64,000 bases of DNA from Planktothricoides raciborskii GIHE-MW2 (GCF_040564635.1 NZ_CP159837.1:4079001-4143000); one strand, 5' to 3'. Counted from the first letter of the stretch, positions 8,474 to 17,608 are shown. The notes: generated by a model from the letters alone, not told the origin. Numbers and translations: made by a program.

Positions 8474-11082
8474 TTGATTTCACTCCCACGTAGTTGCTGA
8501 AATATTCTATACATATCCTGGGCAAACTTTTGGGGATTCCATAATGGGGATAAATTTTCTGGATCTTGGGATTTTTTCAACTGTTCCCGAATGCTATTTC
8601 TTAAATTCAAATCCTGTCCTAATTTGATCCCCCATGCCACATATTCTTCCCAACTCGAAGCCAACCCTGCGGAAATGCCCAAAGTTTTTAAGCATGAATA
8701 CCCCATTCTTGCCAAAAATTGCTCCCCAAAGCGTGTCACTACGGGTAAGTGAAACCACAAAGCCTCTAGGTTATGCGTCCCCCCATTATAAGGATAAGAA
8801 TCTAAGCAGATATCCGCAATTTGGTAGATGGTGCGATGTTCTTCTTCTGTCCGATTTCTGGGCAAAAATTTCACCCGCTCAAAACTCACATTTTCTGCGG
8901 CACAAGCAGCTTGATAAACTGACTGAATGACCTGGATATCGCCTATTCCTTTATAAATTAAAATACTCTGAGATACTTGTTTGACTATCTTGATTTGGGC
9001 TAAGGCTAATTCGGGATTAAGTTTAGTGGCTGGTGCAGCGCATAGATACACCACCTGACTTGAATCAATTCCCATTTCTTGCCGTTTTGATTGACGATCC
9101 ACAGGTTCGCTGGCAAAGCCACTTACTGCCACAAAAGAGTCAGGCATTCTTAACAGTTGTTCCCGATAATAGGGTTCGACTCCCGAAGGGTGGCAATGCC
9201 GATCGCTCAAAAAGTAATTTTTATCGGAAATAAATGGGGCATCAAATCCTAACCAGGAAATACATACGGGCGCCGGTTGGCAATGAAGAATTTCGGCGTG
9301 ACGGGGAATTGTCAGGGAATCTAAATCTATTAAAATGTCTAATTCATCCTCCTCTATTTGTTTGATTATTTGTCTCCATTGGGTTTCTGTGTTTAATTGA
9401 GATGGTTGATAAAATTTAGCCGAAATTTGTTTAAATTTATCCGTGATATCATCGCTATTAGTCTTTTCTGTTTGATATAAGTAAATATTGGGAGTGATTT
9501 GGGATAATTCGGTAATAATGTCAGCGCTACACCAGCCTACTGAATGTCTCCGAAAATGGGCAGAAATGAAGCCAATTTTTACCATTTCATTGTTGTAGGG
9601 GCGAAGCATTCTGGCTGAGGAGCGATCGCTAACAGGCGAAAGTTGATTTTCCGACGGAGAAGGGCGAAGCATTCGGGCTGAGGAGCGATCGCTAACAGGC
9701 GAAAGTTGATTTTCCGACGGAGAAGGGCGAAGCATTCGGGCTGAGGAGCGATCGCTAACAGGCGAAAGTTGATTTTCCGAATGCTTCGCCCCTACTTGCG
9801 ATAAATACTGAGAAAACTGAGCGCCAATTAATTGAGAAATTTGAGAATTACCCGCTAAATCATCGCGTAACCGATTTCGACAAAATAAAAGCGAGGAATA
9901 GAGTAGATCGATGATTTCTGATAGCCAAGGATGCCACTGTTCTGGAGATAATTGTGGTTCAATTTCTTGTAATAATTTGGTGGCGATATCAGCATTTCCT
10001 GATTTGAGATAAGCGATCGCCCCTGCGGTAGCCGCCACAACTTTGGCGGGTTCATTTTGGCCTAACTGACGGCAAAATGCATAATATTGATCCGCTGCTT
10101 GTCTGACCGAGGATAAATCCCAGTTGCCTGGTTGAAAGGTGCGGATCAATTCAAATAAACCGCGATGGGTTTCTATCAGTCTGGGCTTTAATTCCAGCGA
10201 TCGCACAAAATAACTCACGGCGGCTTGAAAGCGATCGCTTGCTAACAATAGATCCTCCGATGTTGCCGCCAGTCGTCCCGTGGCTAGTCCCAAGTTGCAA
10301 TGTAACTCCGCCAAGTCTGGCTGAATTTCTAAGGCTTGCTTAAATGCCGCGATCGCCCCCTCCACCTGACCGTCATATAATCGCGCCGTCCCTAAATTAG
10401 AATAGAGTTTGGCCAACTCATCGGGCTGCTTTCGCTTCTCATCTAGAGATATCAGCTTTTCATAACAATCAATCGCCTCACCATACCGCCCCAAACTCAA
10501 CAGTAAATTTCCTAACTTCCAATCCAGCCCACTGCCAAACCGGGCATCGATCGCCAAAGCCTGCTGCCAACAAGCAACCGCCTCCTCTAACAGACCTTGC
10601 TGCTGTCGCACATTCCCCAAATTGGCATAAATTCCCGCCAGCAAGGGAGCAGAGGGGATAAGGGGCAGAGGAGAGAGAAGAGAGAAGAGAGAATTTTCCT
10701 CTTTGCTCTTTCCTCTTTCCTCTTTCCTCTTTTCTCCCCTGCTCCCCCGCTCCCCTGCTCCCCTGCTCCCCTGTTCCCCGTTCCCCGTTCCCTGATAAAT
10801 AATCGCGATCGCCCTTTCATAAAATTCAACCGCTGACGCCAATTCCCCTTGTAGATAATAAATATTGCCAATATTGGCATGAGCCGCCGCAAAATCTGGC
10901 TGAATTTCCACCGCCAGGGAATAAGCCCGTTTCGCCTCATGCAGTTTTCCTAGGGCTTGTAGGGCATTCCCCAAATCCTTATAAGCCTCGGCATCATCGG
11001 GTTTTAACTGGATCAGGCGCTGCAACTGAGCGATCGCCGCCAAAAACTTCTGTGGCTGTAAATTGTTATGGTTATTTATCAT
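8470..11082 (-). CDS. TPR protein with O-GlcNAc-transferase-like (SPINDLY-type) domain
   Basis: The 870-residue protein has N-terminal TPR repeats (from about residue 11: AIAQLQRLIQLKPDDAEAYK, DLGNALQALGKLHEAKRAYS) and further TPRs to about residue 290. The C-terminal half (about 497-866) matches glycosyltransferase family 41 of the SPINDLY type: VKIGFISAHFRRHSVGWCSA, CISWLGFDAPFISD, DICLDSYPYNGGTHNLEALW and a THNLEAL-type donor site. Such enzymes put a sugar on Ser/Thr of proteins. Two stretches look like captured repeat DNA: a charged low-complexity segment (about 97-145) between TPRs, and three copies of a 21-residue unit (about 430-496) between TPRs and the catalytic domain. The DUF3288-like gene overlaps its end. 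Confidence 0.85.
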   Translation of the reverse strand: MINNHNNLQPQKFLAAIAQLQRLIQLKPDDAEAYKDLGNALQALGKLHEAKRAYSLAVEIQPDFAAAHANIGNIYYLQGELASAVEFYERAIAIIYQGTGNGEQGSRGAGERGSRGEKRKEERGKSKEENSLFSLLSPLPLIPSAPLLAGIYANLGNVRQQQGLLEEAVACWQQALAIDARFGSGLDWKLGNLLLSLGRYGEAIDCYEKLISLDEKRKQPDELAKLYSNLGTARLYDGQVEGAIAAFKQALEIQPDLAELHCNLGLATGRLAATSEDLLLASDRFQAAVSYFVRSLELKPRLIETHRGLFELIRTFQPGNWDLSSVRQAADQYYAFCRQLGQNEPAKVVAATAGAIAYLKSGNADIATKLLQEIEPQLSPEQWHPWLSEIIDLLYSSLLFCRNRLRDDLAGNSQISQLIGAQFSQYLSQVGAKHSENQLSPVSDRSSARMLRPSPSENQLSPVSDRSSARMLRPSPSENQLSPVSDRSSARMLRPYNNEMVKIGFISAHFRRHSVGWCSADIITELSQITPNIYLYQTEKTNSDDITDKFKQISAKFYQPSQLNTETQWRQIIKQIEEDELDILIDLDSLTIPRHAEILHCQPAPVCISWLGFDAPFISDKNYFLSDRHCHPSGVEPYYREQLLRMPDSFVAVSGFASEPVDRQSKRQEMGIDSSQVVYLCAAPATKLNPELALAQIKIVKQVSQSILIYKGIGDIQVIQSVYQAACAAENVSFERVKFLPRNRTEEEHRTIYQIADICLDSYPYNGGTHNLEALWFHLPVVTRFGEQFLARMGYSCLKTLGISAGLASSWEEYVAWGIKLGQDLNLRNSIREQLKKSQDPENLSPLWNPQKFAQDMYRIFQQLRGSEIK
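9595..9796. repeat. tandemly expanded palindromic element inside a coding sequence
   Basis: Three 63-bp units begin at 9599, 9662 and 9725, each opening with GGGCGAAGCATTC and containing AGCGATCGCT. Only after the last unit does the inverse arm appear (CCGAATGCTTCGCCCCTAC, ending about 9795). The whole block is about 200 bp and stays in frame with the gene on the minus strand, where each unit encodes SENQLSPVSDRSSARMLRPSP with slight end variation. Confidence 0.9.
10648..10791. repeat. purine/pyrimidine low-complexity block inside a coding sequence
   Basis: On the plus strand this is GAGAGAAGAGAGAAGAGAG followed by repeated TTTCCTCTTTCCTC and CCCCTGCTCCCCTG phrases. The same kind of text occurs between genes elsewhere (for example 1690-1742). 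Here it lies within the TPR region of the transferase gene and is translated as a Glu/Lys/Arg/Gly-rich loop. Confidence 0.75.
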
Positions 11083-11280
11083 TAAAAAACGTTATTTGTT
11101 ATTTGTTATTGGTGTTTGGTGAGATATCTCCGGCTGGGGAAAAGAAGCTCTTGCAAAATACCGGCTTCGATCCCCCCCCACCCCCCCTAGATCCCCCCTA
11201 TATCCCCCCGATCCAAGAGGGGTGGGGACTTTTTAGAATTTTGCCAGAGGTCTATCCTATTTATGCTAATATTGAGCGAT

Positions 11281-11350
11281 CATTCAAAGATTAGTTAAAA
11301 TTGGCAAAGATTAGCAAAGATTAGCAAAGATTAACCAAGATTGGCAAAAC
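11281..11350. repeat. 10-bp tandem repeat
   Basis: Units like TTAGCAAAGA repeat about seven times with variants (TTAGTTAAAA, TTGGCAAAGA, TTAACCAAGA). The period is an almost strict 10 bases, one helical turn. Confidence 0.75.
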
Positions 11351-11470
11351 CACTCAACTAATAAGCAAAGAAAATCAAAGATTCGATGGATTGTCAAAGG
11401 TTCCTGAAATCGGAACTTTATCCAGATCCACGATGTCTGACAGTGAATAAAGAACAAAACAAACAGAACC

Positions 11471-11589
11471 TACGCACTTACTCCAATAATAAGGGCAACC
11501 ACCCTTCGACCCTTCGACCTCGCTCAGGGCTCAGGGGCAACCGGGGTGATTGCCCCGTGCATTACCCTAAAGATCGACCGAAGTGCGTA
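11471..11589. repeat. 119-bp segment bounded by TACGCACTT / AAGTGCGTA inverted repeats
   Basis: The left end TACGCACTT and the right end AAGTGCGTA are perfect inverse copies. The interior carries GC-rich phrases, among them CCCTTCGAC and GCTCAGGG, that recur in another intergenic region near 56229. The layout suggests a non-coding miniature mobile element, but no target duplication was established. Confidence 0.4.
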
Positions 11590-11863
11590 AGTCCTAACAA
11601 AGTTGGGCATTTGCCAACTTAGTCACCGATCGGCTATAAATCAGCTATAAATCATCTCTAACCAATAAAGAACGATGTAATGGGTAAACTGGCCAAAACA
11701 GGCCGATCGCCTATAAAATCAAAGCGTATTGTCAAATCTTTGCCAAAGAGGAGGCAATATTGTTAGCGGAGATGCTAAATTAACATTCAAGGTTTTCTAC
11801 CAGGTCTGCCTCGGCAGCATAAACCAGGAAAACACGAACACGGATGAGGAGTGAAATACGTTC

Positions 11864-13900
11864 ATGGTTCAAATACTTGGTCAATTTAACGATACTCTGA
11901 CTCTTGGGAGTGATACGATTCCAGCCCAGGACACAGTAATAGGTCTAGACGGGAGTGATATTCTCACTACATCGACTCTCGGCGGCAGCCTCCTTTACGG
12001 AAATAGAGACAACGACTCTCTAACCTCACGGGCTGCGGGAAACATTCTTTATGGAGGTCAAGAGAATGACCGCCTGCTCAGTTTAGCCGGTGGTAGCCTC
12101 TTCTTTGGGGATTTAGGGGACGATCTGTTTGAAGCCTTCGGTGGCACAGGCAAAGATACGGTCTATGGTGGCCCCCGTGACGGCGACCAAACCGATGGTA
12201 ATGATGTCTTCAACTTTGGTAATGCTGGCGGTGGTGGCAACCTAGGCTATGGCAACACTGGGAATGACTTCCTGAGTGGATCTGGATTGGGCAGCGACAC
12301 TCTCTACGGTGGTAAAGGCGACGACACCATCCAGGTTGTCGAACTCTCATCCTCTGGAACCGCTGGTGGTGGTACTGGCGGGTTTGTACCCTTAAATACT
12401 CAGATCAGCAATATCGGCATCCGTACCGGCAATATCTCTGGTGGTACTGTCTCTTCAACCACTGGTGCGGTCGGTGTTGTCACCACATCTGGGGCAAATC
12501 CACCCAATAACCTCGGTAAAAACTATCTCTCTGGCGACCTCGGTAAGGACTTGGTAATTGGTCTGGGCGATCGCGACAGCCTCTTTGGTGGAGAAGAAAA
12601 CGATACCCTGATGCTGTTGGGTAATATCGCGACGACGGCTAATAATAATAGCAACACCTCCTTGCAAGGTGCTACTGTTAATTTGAATGGTGTACCGCAA
12701 AATGCTCTCCTAGATGGCGGCAATGGCAACGACAGCTTGATTGCCTTCGGTGGCTTACGCGGCAGAAATACCCTGCTGGGGGGTGAAGGCAGCGACACCA
12801 TCCGCAACTATGGCGTCCAAAGTTATGTTGACGGCGGCGATGGAAACGACACCCTCGTGATGGATAATTCTTTCGGTGTCTTTGGTGGCAGCACCCTGAT
12901 GGGTGGTGCTGGCGATGACTCCATTAACGTCGCTACTACTGGTGGCACCAACCTGCTCTACGGTGGTGTCGGCGCTGACACCTTGGTGGGTAGTAACCCA
13001 ACAGGCAACTTTGGCGATACCTTATATGGTGGAGGTATGGTAAACACCGCCGACACGAGTAATGACTCATTGACTGCGGGAGCTCGCAGCTTGATGTTTG
13101 GTCAACAAGGTAATGACACTTTGGTGGGCACTGGAGCAAATGCCAGCCTCTATGGTGGTCAAGGAACCGATAGCTTATTAGCGACTGCTAATTCCTACCT
13201 GTCCGGAGATTTGGGCAATGACACCTTGAATGTTACTGGATCTGCCAATACCTTACTCGGTGGTGAAGGCAACGACTCTCTATTTGGTCTAAATGCCACT
13301 GGAAACATCCTGAACGGTGGTGCCGGAAATGATGTTCTGGTTGCTGGTAGCGAGACCGATACTCTGATTGGTGGCGAAGGAAATGACTTCTTCATCGGTA
13401 GCGGAAATGCTGACACCCTTGGTGGTGAAGCCGGTCGCGCTGGTTCTGACACCCTGTATGGTGGTGTCGGTGCTGATAGTCTGATTGGTCATGCTGGTTT
13501 CGATGGCTTCTACTATGCAGGCAACGGCGATATCCGCGATACCATAACTGCTTTTGAGTCGGGCACCGATAAGATTTACCTGCGCTCTACTGCATTCGGT
13601 AATACTGATGCATCTGGTGCCACAGTAGCTAACCTAGCTGCACCTGGACAAAACCTGCGTACTGGCTTAGACTTCTTCTCAGTTGGAGCCAACCAAAATT
13701 ACAGCAGTCTCGGCGGTACATTCTCTGGCGGTTCGACTACTCTGCCAGCGATTGTCTTTGACTCCAATGCCGGTGGCGGTGGTACTCTCTACTGGGATTT
13801 CAACGGTGGTGGTAACGCGAATACTGGTTTAACTGGCTTGTCGGTGATCGCAACCATTCAAACTGGTTCTGTCAACGTCAACGACATCGTGATCTTCTAA
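11864..13900 (+). CDS. RTX-type calcium-binding surface protein
   Basis: The 678-residue acidic protein consists almost wholly of glycine-aspartate repeats of the RTX class (GGxGxDxL/I, e.g. LYGGKGDDTI, LLGGEGNDSL, LNGGAGNDVL). Near the C-terminus is DTITAFESGTDKIYL, the segment that closes RTX beta-rolls. No cleavable signal peptide is visible, as expected for type I secretion. RTX repeats fold on binding calcium outside the cell. By size and make-up it resembles oscillin, the calcium-binding surface protein of gliding Phormidium, but that link is inference. The gene has a long leader, ends at a strong terminator, and looks monocistronic and well expressed. No type I secretion gene is adjacent. 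Confidence 0.88.
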   Translation: MVQILGQFNDTLTLGSDTIPAQDTVIGLDGSDILTTSTLGGSLLYGNRDNDSLTSRAAGNILYGGQENDRLLSLAGGSLFFGDLGDDLFEAFGGTGKDTVYGGPRDGDQTDGNDVFNFGNAGGGGNLGYGNTGNDFLSGSGLGSDTLYGGKGDDTIQVVELSSSGTAGGGTGGFVPLNTQISNIGIRTGNISGGTVSSTTGAVGVVTTSGANPPNNLGKNYLSGDLGKDLVIGLGDRDSLFGGEENDTLMLLGNIATTANNNSNTSLQGATVNLNGVPQNALLDGGNGNDSLIAFGGLRGRNTLLGGEGSDTIRNYGVQSYVDGGDGNDTLVMDNSFGVFGGSTLMGGAGDDSINVATTGGTNLLYGGVGADTLVGSNPTGNFGDTLYGGGMVNTADTSNDSLTAGARSLMFGQQGNDTLVGTGANASLYGGQGTDSLLATANSYLSGDLGNDTLNVTGSANTLLGGEGNDSLFGLNATGNILNGGAGNDVLVAGSETDTLIGGEGNDFFIGSGNADTLGGEAGRAGSDTLYGGVGADSLIGHAGFDGFYYAGNGDIRDTITAFESGTDKIYLRSTAFGNTDASGATVANLAAPGQNLRTGLDFFSVGANQNYSSLGGTFSGGSTTLPAIVFDSNAGGGGTLYWDFNGGGNANTGLTGLSVIATIQTGSVNVNDIVIF

Positions 13901-13931
13901 TTCTCAAAGTCCGTTTTTGAGTCGGCAAAAG

Positions 13932-13968
13932 AAGCACCCAGGTTATTCAAAAAGCCTGGGTGCTTTTT
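13932..13968 (+). terminator. rho-independent terminator of the RTX gene
   Basis: AAGCACCCAGG and CCTGGGTGCTT form an 11-bp perfect stem around a 12-base loop, followed directly by a run of T. It begins 32 bases after the RTX stop codon. Confidence 0.92.
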
Positions 13969-14088
13969 AAGTGAGATCGCGGATAATTTCACCAGAAAGA
14001 CACAAAGAACACAAAGAGATTTTTTATATCTTCTCTGTGTCCTTTGTGCCTCTGTGGTTTTAGTTTAGTTAAAGCTAGTTAAAGCTAC

Positions 14089-15876
14089 TTAACTTTTTGG
14101 TTTATAAGTAGAAGCAACGTGCAATTCTTTTAATTGCTTGGTGTCTACAGAAGCGGGAGCACCTGTTAACAAGCAGCGGGCTTGTTGGGTTTTGGGGAAG
14201 GCGATGACATCCCGAATTGATTCTTCGCCTGCTAATAACATGACGAAGCGATCTAAGCCGTAGGCAATGCCCGCATGAGGGGGTGTGCCGAAGTCAAAGG
14301 CATCCAGTAAAAAGCCAAATTTGTTGTAGGCTTCTTCCGGGGATAATCCGATCGCCTCAAAGACTTTTTCTTGAATTTCCCGTTGGTAAATCCGCATACT
14401 ACCGCCACCAATTTCTAGGCCGTTGTAGACGACATCATATGCTAGGGCTCTGGCGTTTTTGATATCAGCCAAATCATCAGGATTGGGGCAAGTAAAGGGG
14501 TGGTGCAATGCTTCGAGGCGTTTCTCATCGGCATTCCACTCAAACATGGGGAAATCTGTCACCCAAAGTAGGTTAATTTTATTTTGGTCAACCATTCCCA
14601 GTTGACGGGCAATCACTTGGCGCAGGCGATCTAGGGTTTTATTGACGATCGCTGTTTGACCAGCCCCAAATAATAATAAATGGCCGGGTTTTGCTTGGGT
14701 ACGCGCCAGCAATTCCGCTTTTTGTTCCGGGGTTAAGTTATCTTTAATTGCGCCAATTGTGTCAATTTCCCCATCTTCTTTCACCCGGATATAGGCTAAC
14801 CCTTGGCCACCGGCTTCAACGGCTTCTTGGAATAAGTCGCCTTTGGGTTTAATCCGCACATTAGAAATCGCCGCATTGCCTTCAGGAATTGGCAAAATTT
14901 TCACAATCCCCCCGGATGCTACAGCCCCAGAAAAGACTTTGAAACCAGAGTCTTTTACTAAGTCAGAAACATCGACTAATTCCAAACCATAACGGGTATC
15001 CGGTCGGTCGGTTCCATACCGATCCATCGCGTCTTTATAGGTAATACGCGGGAAAGGTCGGGGGATGTCGATATCTTTAATGGTTTTGAAGATATGGCAA
15101 ATTAAAGATTCGTTGAGTTCTAGGATTTCTTCCAAGGACATGAAACTCATTTCCATGTCCAATTGGGTAAATTCTGGTTGGCGATCGGCGCGGAGGTCTT
15201 CGTCCCGGAAGCAACGCGCAATCTGATAATAGCGATCGCACCCGGCTACCATCAACAACTGTTTAAATAATTGCGGTGATTGTGGTAAAGCATACCATTC
15301 CCCGGAGTTTACTCGTGAAGGAACTAAATAATCCCTAGCCCCTTCGGGAGTGGAACGAGTTAAAATCGGAGTTTCCACCTCCATAAAATGCTGCTGGTCT
15401 TCTAAAAACCGGCGGATACTTTTAATCACCTGGTGACGTAGCTGCATATTCCGCGCCATCCGTTCCCGGCGCAAATCCAAATAGCGATACTTTAAGCGCA
15501 ACTCTTCGCGCACCGACTCATTATCAGCACTGGAAACTTGGAACGGCAAAGGCTTGTGAACCGCATTGAGGACTTCAATTCGATCGGCGTAAATTTCTAT
15601 TTCGCCGCTGGGTAATCTGGGATTTCGGGATTCTTCGGGGCGTTGGCTGACTCGACCTGTAATTTTCACCACATACTCGTTGCGAAGGCGATCGCAATCG
15701 GCGTATGAAGCTGGGGTGCGTTCGGGGTCGCTGACGATCTGAACGACGCCGCTGCGATCGCGCAAATCGATAAAAATAACGCCTCCATGATCGCGGCGAC
15801 GGTCTACCCATCCACAGAGGGTGACAGTTTCTCCGATATGTTCGCTATGGAGTTGGCCGCAATAGTGGGTTCTCAT
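14089..15876 (-). CDS. aspS: aspartate--tRNA ligase
   Basis: The 595-residue protein has the bacterial AspRS layout: an anticodon-binding OB-fold ([20 protein letters not shown]), class II motif 2 ([20 protein letters not shown]), a GAD insertion domain in the middle, and motif 3 ([15 protein letters not shown]). It charges tRNA-Asp. Length is normal. ATG at 15876 gives the standard [10 protein letters not shown] start. Whether it is discriminating or also charges tRNA-Asn cannot be told by reading alone. Confidence 0.97.
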   Translation of the reverse strand: MRTHYCGQLHSEHIGETVTLCGWVDRRRDHGGVIFIDLRDRSGVVQIVSDPERTPASYADCDRLRNEYVVKITGRVSQRPEESRNPRLPSGEIEIYADRIEVLNAVHKPLPFQVSSADNESVREELRLKYRYLDLRRERMARNMQLRHQVIKSIRRFLEDQQHFMEVETPILTRSTPEGARDYLVPSRVNSGEWYALPQSPQLFKQLLMVAGCDRYYQIARCFRDEDLRADRQPEFTQLDMEMSFMSLEEILELNESLICHIFKTIKDIDIPRPFPRITYKDAMDRYGTDRPDTRYGLELVDVSDLVKDSGFKVFSGAVASGGIVKILPIPEGNAAISNVRIKPKGDLFQEAVEAGGQGLAYIRVKEDGEIDTIGAIKDNLTPEQKAELLARTQAKPGHLLLFGAGQTAIVNKTLDRLRQVIARQLGMVDQNKINLLWVTDFPMFEWNADEKRLEALHHPFTCPNPDDLADIKNARALAYDVVYNGLEIGGGSMRIYQREIQEKVFEAIGLSPEEAYNKFGFLLDAFDFGTPPHAGIAYGLDRFVMLLAGEESIRDVIAFPKTQQARCLLTGAPASVDTKQLKELHVASTYKPKS

Positions 15877-16093
15877 GGTTGTGGATCTGGGTTAGTGAAC
15901 GGTAAACGGTAGGCTTTTTTTGCCAATTAACACTTATCTGATCTACCGATCAGGCATAAGCTTAATCATTATCTAGCATTCATGGCTACAATCAACAGAA
16001 AAAATCGGGGCAATTTCAGAATCGCCCCGATCGCGCGATCGGCAAATTTTAACTCAGGATTGGCGAGACACTGCCTAAAATTCCCCCAAAGGT

Positions 16094-16516
16094 CTATTCT
16101 TTGGGCGCTCGATCGTCTTTGTCATCTTTTTTCGGCGCGGTCAGCACCTCCCAAGCCGCTTGGGCAGCTTTGGTGAAGCGATCGGCAAGGTCTTGCATTT
16201 CTTTTAACACGCCATTCCAGTTTTTCTCCCCTTCGCTCTGCACTTGGAGAAACGCTTTCTCAAATCTGTCTGGGTCAATCAGTTTAATCTGTTCGATATT
16301 TTTCCTAGCTTGACTTACTGCTTTGAGATAAGCTTCCCGACTGAAATCGCCAGCCGCTTGCATTTCTGCCTTGGCCAAATTCTTAATCGCCTCAATTAGC
16401 GCCTCTGTCGCCTCTTTCAGTTCATCCGCCGTCTTCGGTTCGGTTTCAGTAGTCGCGGTGACCTCTTTGGCTTCTACGCTCACTTCCACAATTGCGGAAT
16501 CTTTATCGGTAGTCAT
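16094..16516 (-). CDS. alpha-helical protein of unknown function
   Basis: The 140-residue product is charged and predicted helical, with a Thr/Glu/Val-rich N-terminus, a central ADELKEATEALIEAIKNLAK helix, and a lysine/aspartate-rich tail (APKKDDKDDRAPKE). There is no signal peptide or membrane segment. I chose ATG at 16516, which has AGGAAA about eight bases upstream; the frame continues to a TTG at 16537. I do not recognise the family; the sequence suggests a soluble helical bundle. Confidence 0.65.
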   Translation of the reverse strand: MTTDKDSAIVEVSVEAKEVTATTETEPKTADELKEATEALIEAIKNLAKAEMQAAGDFSREAYLKAVSQARKNIEQIKLIDPDRFEKAFLQVQSEGEKNWNGVLKEMQDLADRFTKAAQAAWEVLTAPKKDDKDDRAPKE

Positions 16517-16756
16517 GGTTTTGTTTCCTGAAATCAATCAATTTACTTATTTTACTTATGAGTAAGCGCCCAGGGGCGCTTCTGACTTGATTGTAGCGTG
16601 ATTTTTTTGTGGGCGAAAAAATCGCGCTTCCAGACAAAAACCGGGCTGCTTTCAGAAATCGCGTTTTTCAGGCGATCGCCTTTCCTTTCCGTACCTCTAG
16701 CCACCTCTAAGCAATTGATCGGACTTTCTATATCTGCCACTTTTTGCGTCAATATT

Positions 16757-16810
16757 TTTGGGAAAATCTTGGGAAAATCTTGGGAAAATCTTGGGAAAAT
16801 CTTGGTAAAA
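16757..16810. repeat. 11-bp tandem repeat, five units
   Basis: TTGGGAAAATC is repeated four times almost perfectly and once as TTGGTAAAAT. It lies about 75 bases upstream of the dps start and could lie in its promoter or leader. Confidence 0.85.
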
Positions 16811-16856
16811 TTACCCGTAGGAGCGTCAAAAAAGCGCCCAACAAGTTTTTTAGTAG

Positions 16857-16875
16857 GGGCGCAATGCTTGCGCCC
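16857..16875 (+). promoter_or_regulatory. hairpin directly upstream of the dps ribosome-binding site
   Basis: GGGCGCAA and TTGCGCCC form a perfect 8-bp stem with a three-base loop. GGAGG (16876-16880) follows at once and the ATG is four bases further. The hairpin could limit ribosome access, or be a remnant of the GTAGGGGCG palindrome family that is common here. Confidence 0.45.
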
Positions 16876-16884
16876 GGAGGAATT

Positions 16885-17366
16885 ATGGCTGAAACACAAA
16901 GCCAGTCAATATCGGCATTAATGAACAAGACCGACAGGCGATCGCTCATGGACTGTCGAGACTTTTAGCAGACACTTACACCCTATACCTAAAAACCCAC
17001 AATTTCCACTGGAACGTCACTGGGCCAATGTTCCAGACCCTACATTTGATGTTTGAAGCCCAGTACAACGAACTGGCTTTAGCGGTAGACTTAATCGCCG
17101 AACGAATTCGCGCCTTGGGTTTCCCCGCCCCTGGTACTTACAGCGAATATGCCAAACTCTCCTCGATCCCGGAAACCCCAGGAGTACCCAACGCCCAAGA
17201 AATGATTAAACTCCTGGTGGAAGGACAAGAAGCGGTGGTGCGAACAGCCCGTTCCCTGTTTCCCCTTGTGGAAGCGGTCAGCGACGAACCCACCGCTGAT
17301 TTACTTACCCAGCGGATGCAGGTTCACGAAAAAACCGCCTGGATGTTGAGAAGTCTTTTAGGATAA
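16885..17366 (+). pseudogene. dps: Dps-family ferritin-like protein with a frameshift at codon 6
   Basis: From about 16902 the frame reads [20 protein letters not shown], then [20 protein letters not shown] and [20 protein letters not shown], a clear Dps protein with the ferroxidase His/Asp/Glu residues. Dps stores iron and protects DNA from oxidants. This frame has no start codon: a TGA lies eight codons upstream. The only ATG with a ribosome-binding site (GGAGG, four bases) is at 16885 in another frame, reading MAETQ. Adding one A to the AAA at 16898-16900 would join MAETQ to KPVNIGIN and give a normal protein of about 160 residues. So there is a one-base deletion or a sequencing error. Read as is, the gene yields a 27-residue peptide. 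Confidence 0.85.
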
Positions 17367-17370
17367 CTCA

Positions 17371-17534
17371 AAAACCGGGTTTTTCAGGGTAGGGTGCCGT
17401 TCGCGGCAGTTTAAGGGAAAAACAATTAACCTTTATTCCAGCCTTAACGCACCTTCTAGTTAACCGGATGAAAAACCGGGTTTCTGGATTAAATTTATTT
17501 CAGATAGTAAAAGTTACGACAGAAACCCGGTTTT
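17371..17534. repeat. three dispersed AAACCGGGTTT-type palindromes
   Basis: Copies of the short palindrome (AAAACCGGGTTTTTC, AAAACCGGGTTTCTGG and AGAAACCCGGTTTTG) stand at about 17371, 17471 and 17521. They lie downstream of dps in a 603-base gap up to trpB. The same core occurs at least seven more times elsewhere in the window. Confidence 0.8.
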
Positions 17535-17608
17535 GTTGTGCGAAGGCTGGGTGCGATCGCTGTTTTCGGATTAATCAAACCTTTGCTAATTATTAAAATT
17601 ATCCAGGA

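Larger units (their letters stand above)
11083..11863. other. intergenic region, 781 bases, rich in repeats
   Basis: This gap separates the transferase gene (minus) from the RTX gene (plus). It holds a C-rich run near 11168-11215, a 10-bp tandem repeat (11281-11350), an inverted-repeat element (11471-11589) and the leader of the RTX gene. A GAGGAGG at 11748-11754 and an AGGAG at 11846-11850 are present. I see no credible gene. Confidence 0.6.
16517..16884. other. intergenic region, 368 bases, upstream of dps
   Basis: Divergent gap between the helical protein (minus) and dps (plus). It contains an 11-bp tandem repeat (about 16757-16810, five units of TTGGGAAAATC) and a strong small hairpin right before the dps ribosome-binding site. 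Several open frames cross it on both strands, but they overlap each other and the repeat and are not credible genes. Confidence 0.6.

Noticed and set aside
10597-10940. ORFs on both strands in the low-complexity part of the TPR gene
   Set aside because: They are shadows of a long, well supported gene on the minus strand and consist of simple-sequence translation.
16598-16968. Several overlapping ORFs on both strands upstream of dps
   Set aside because: They share the same 11-bp repeat and hairpin sequence, overlap each other, and one covers the frameshifted dps start. None shows protein character.
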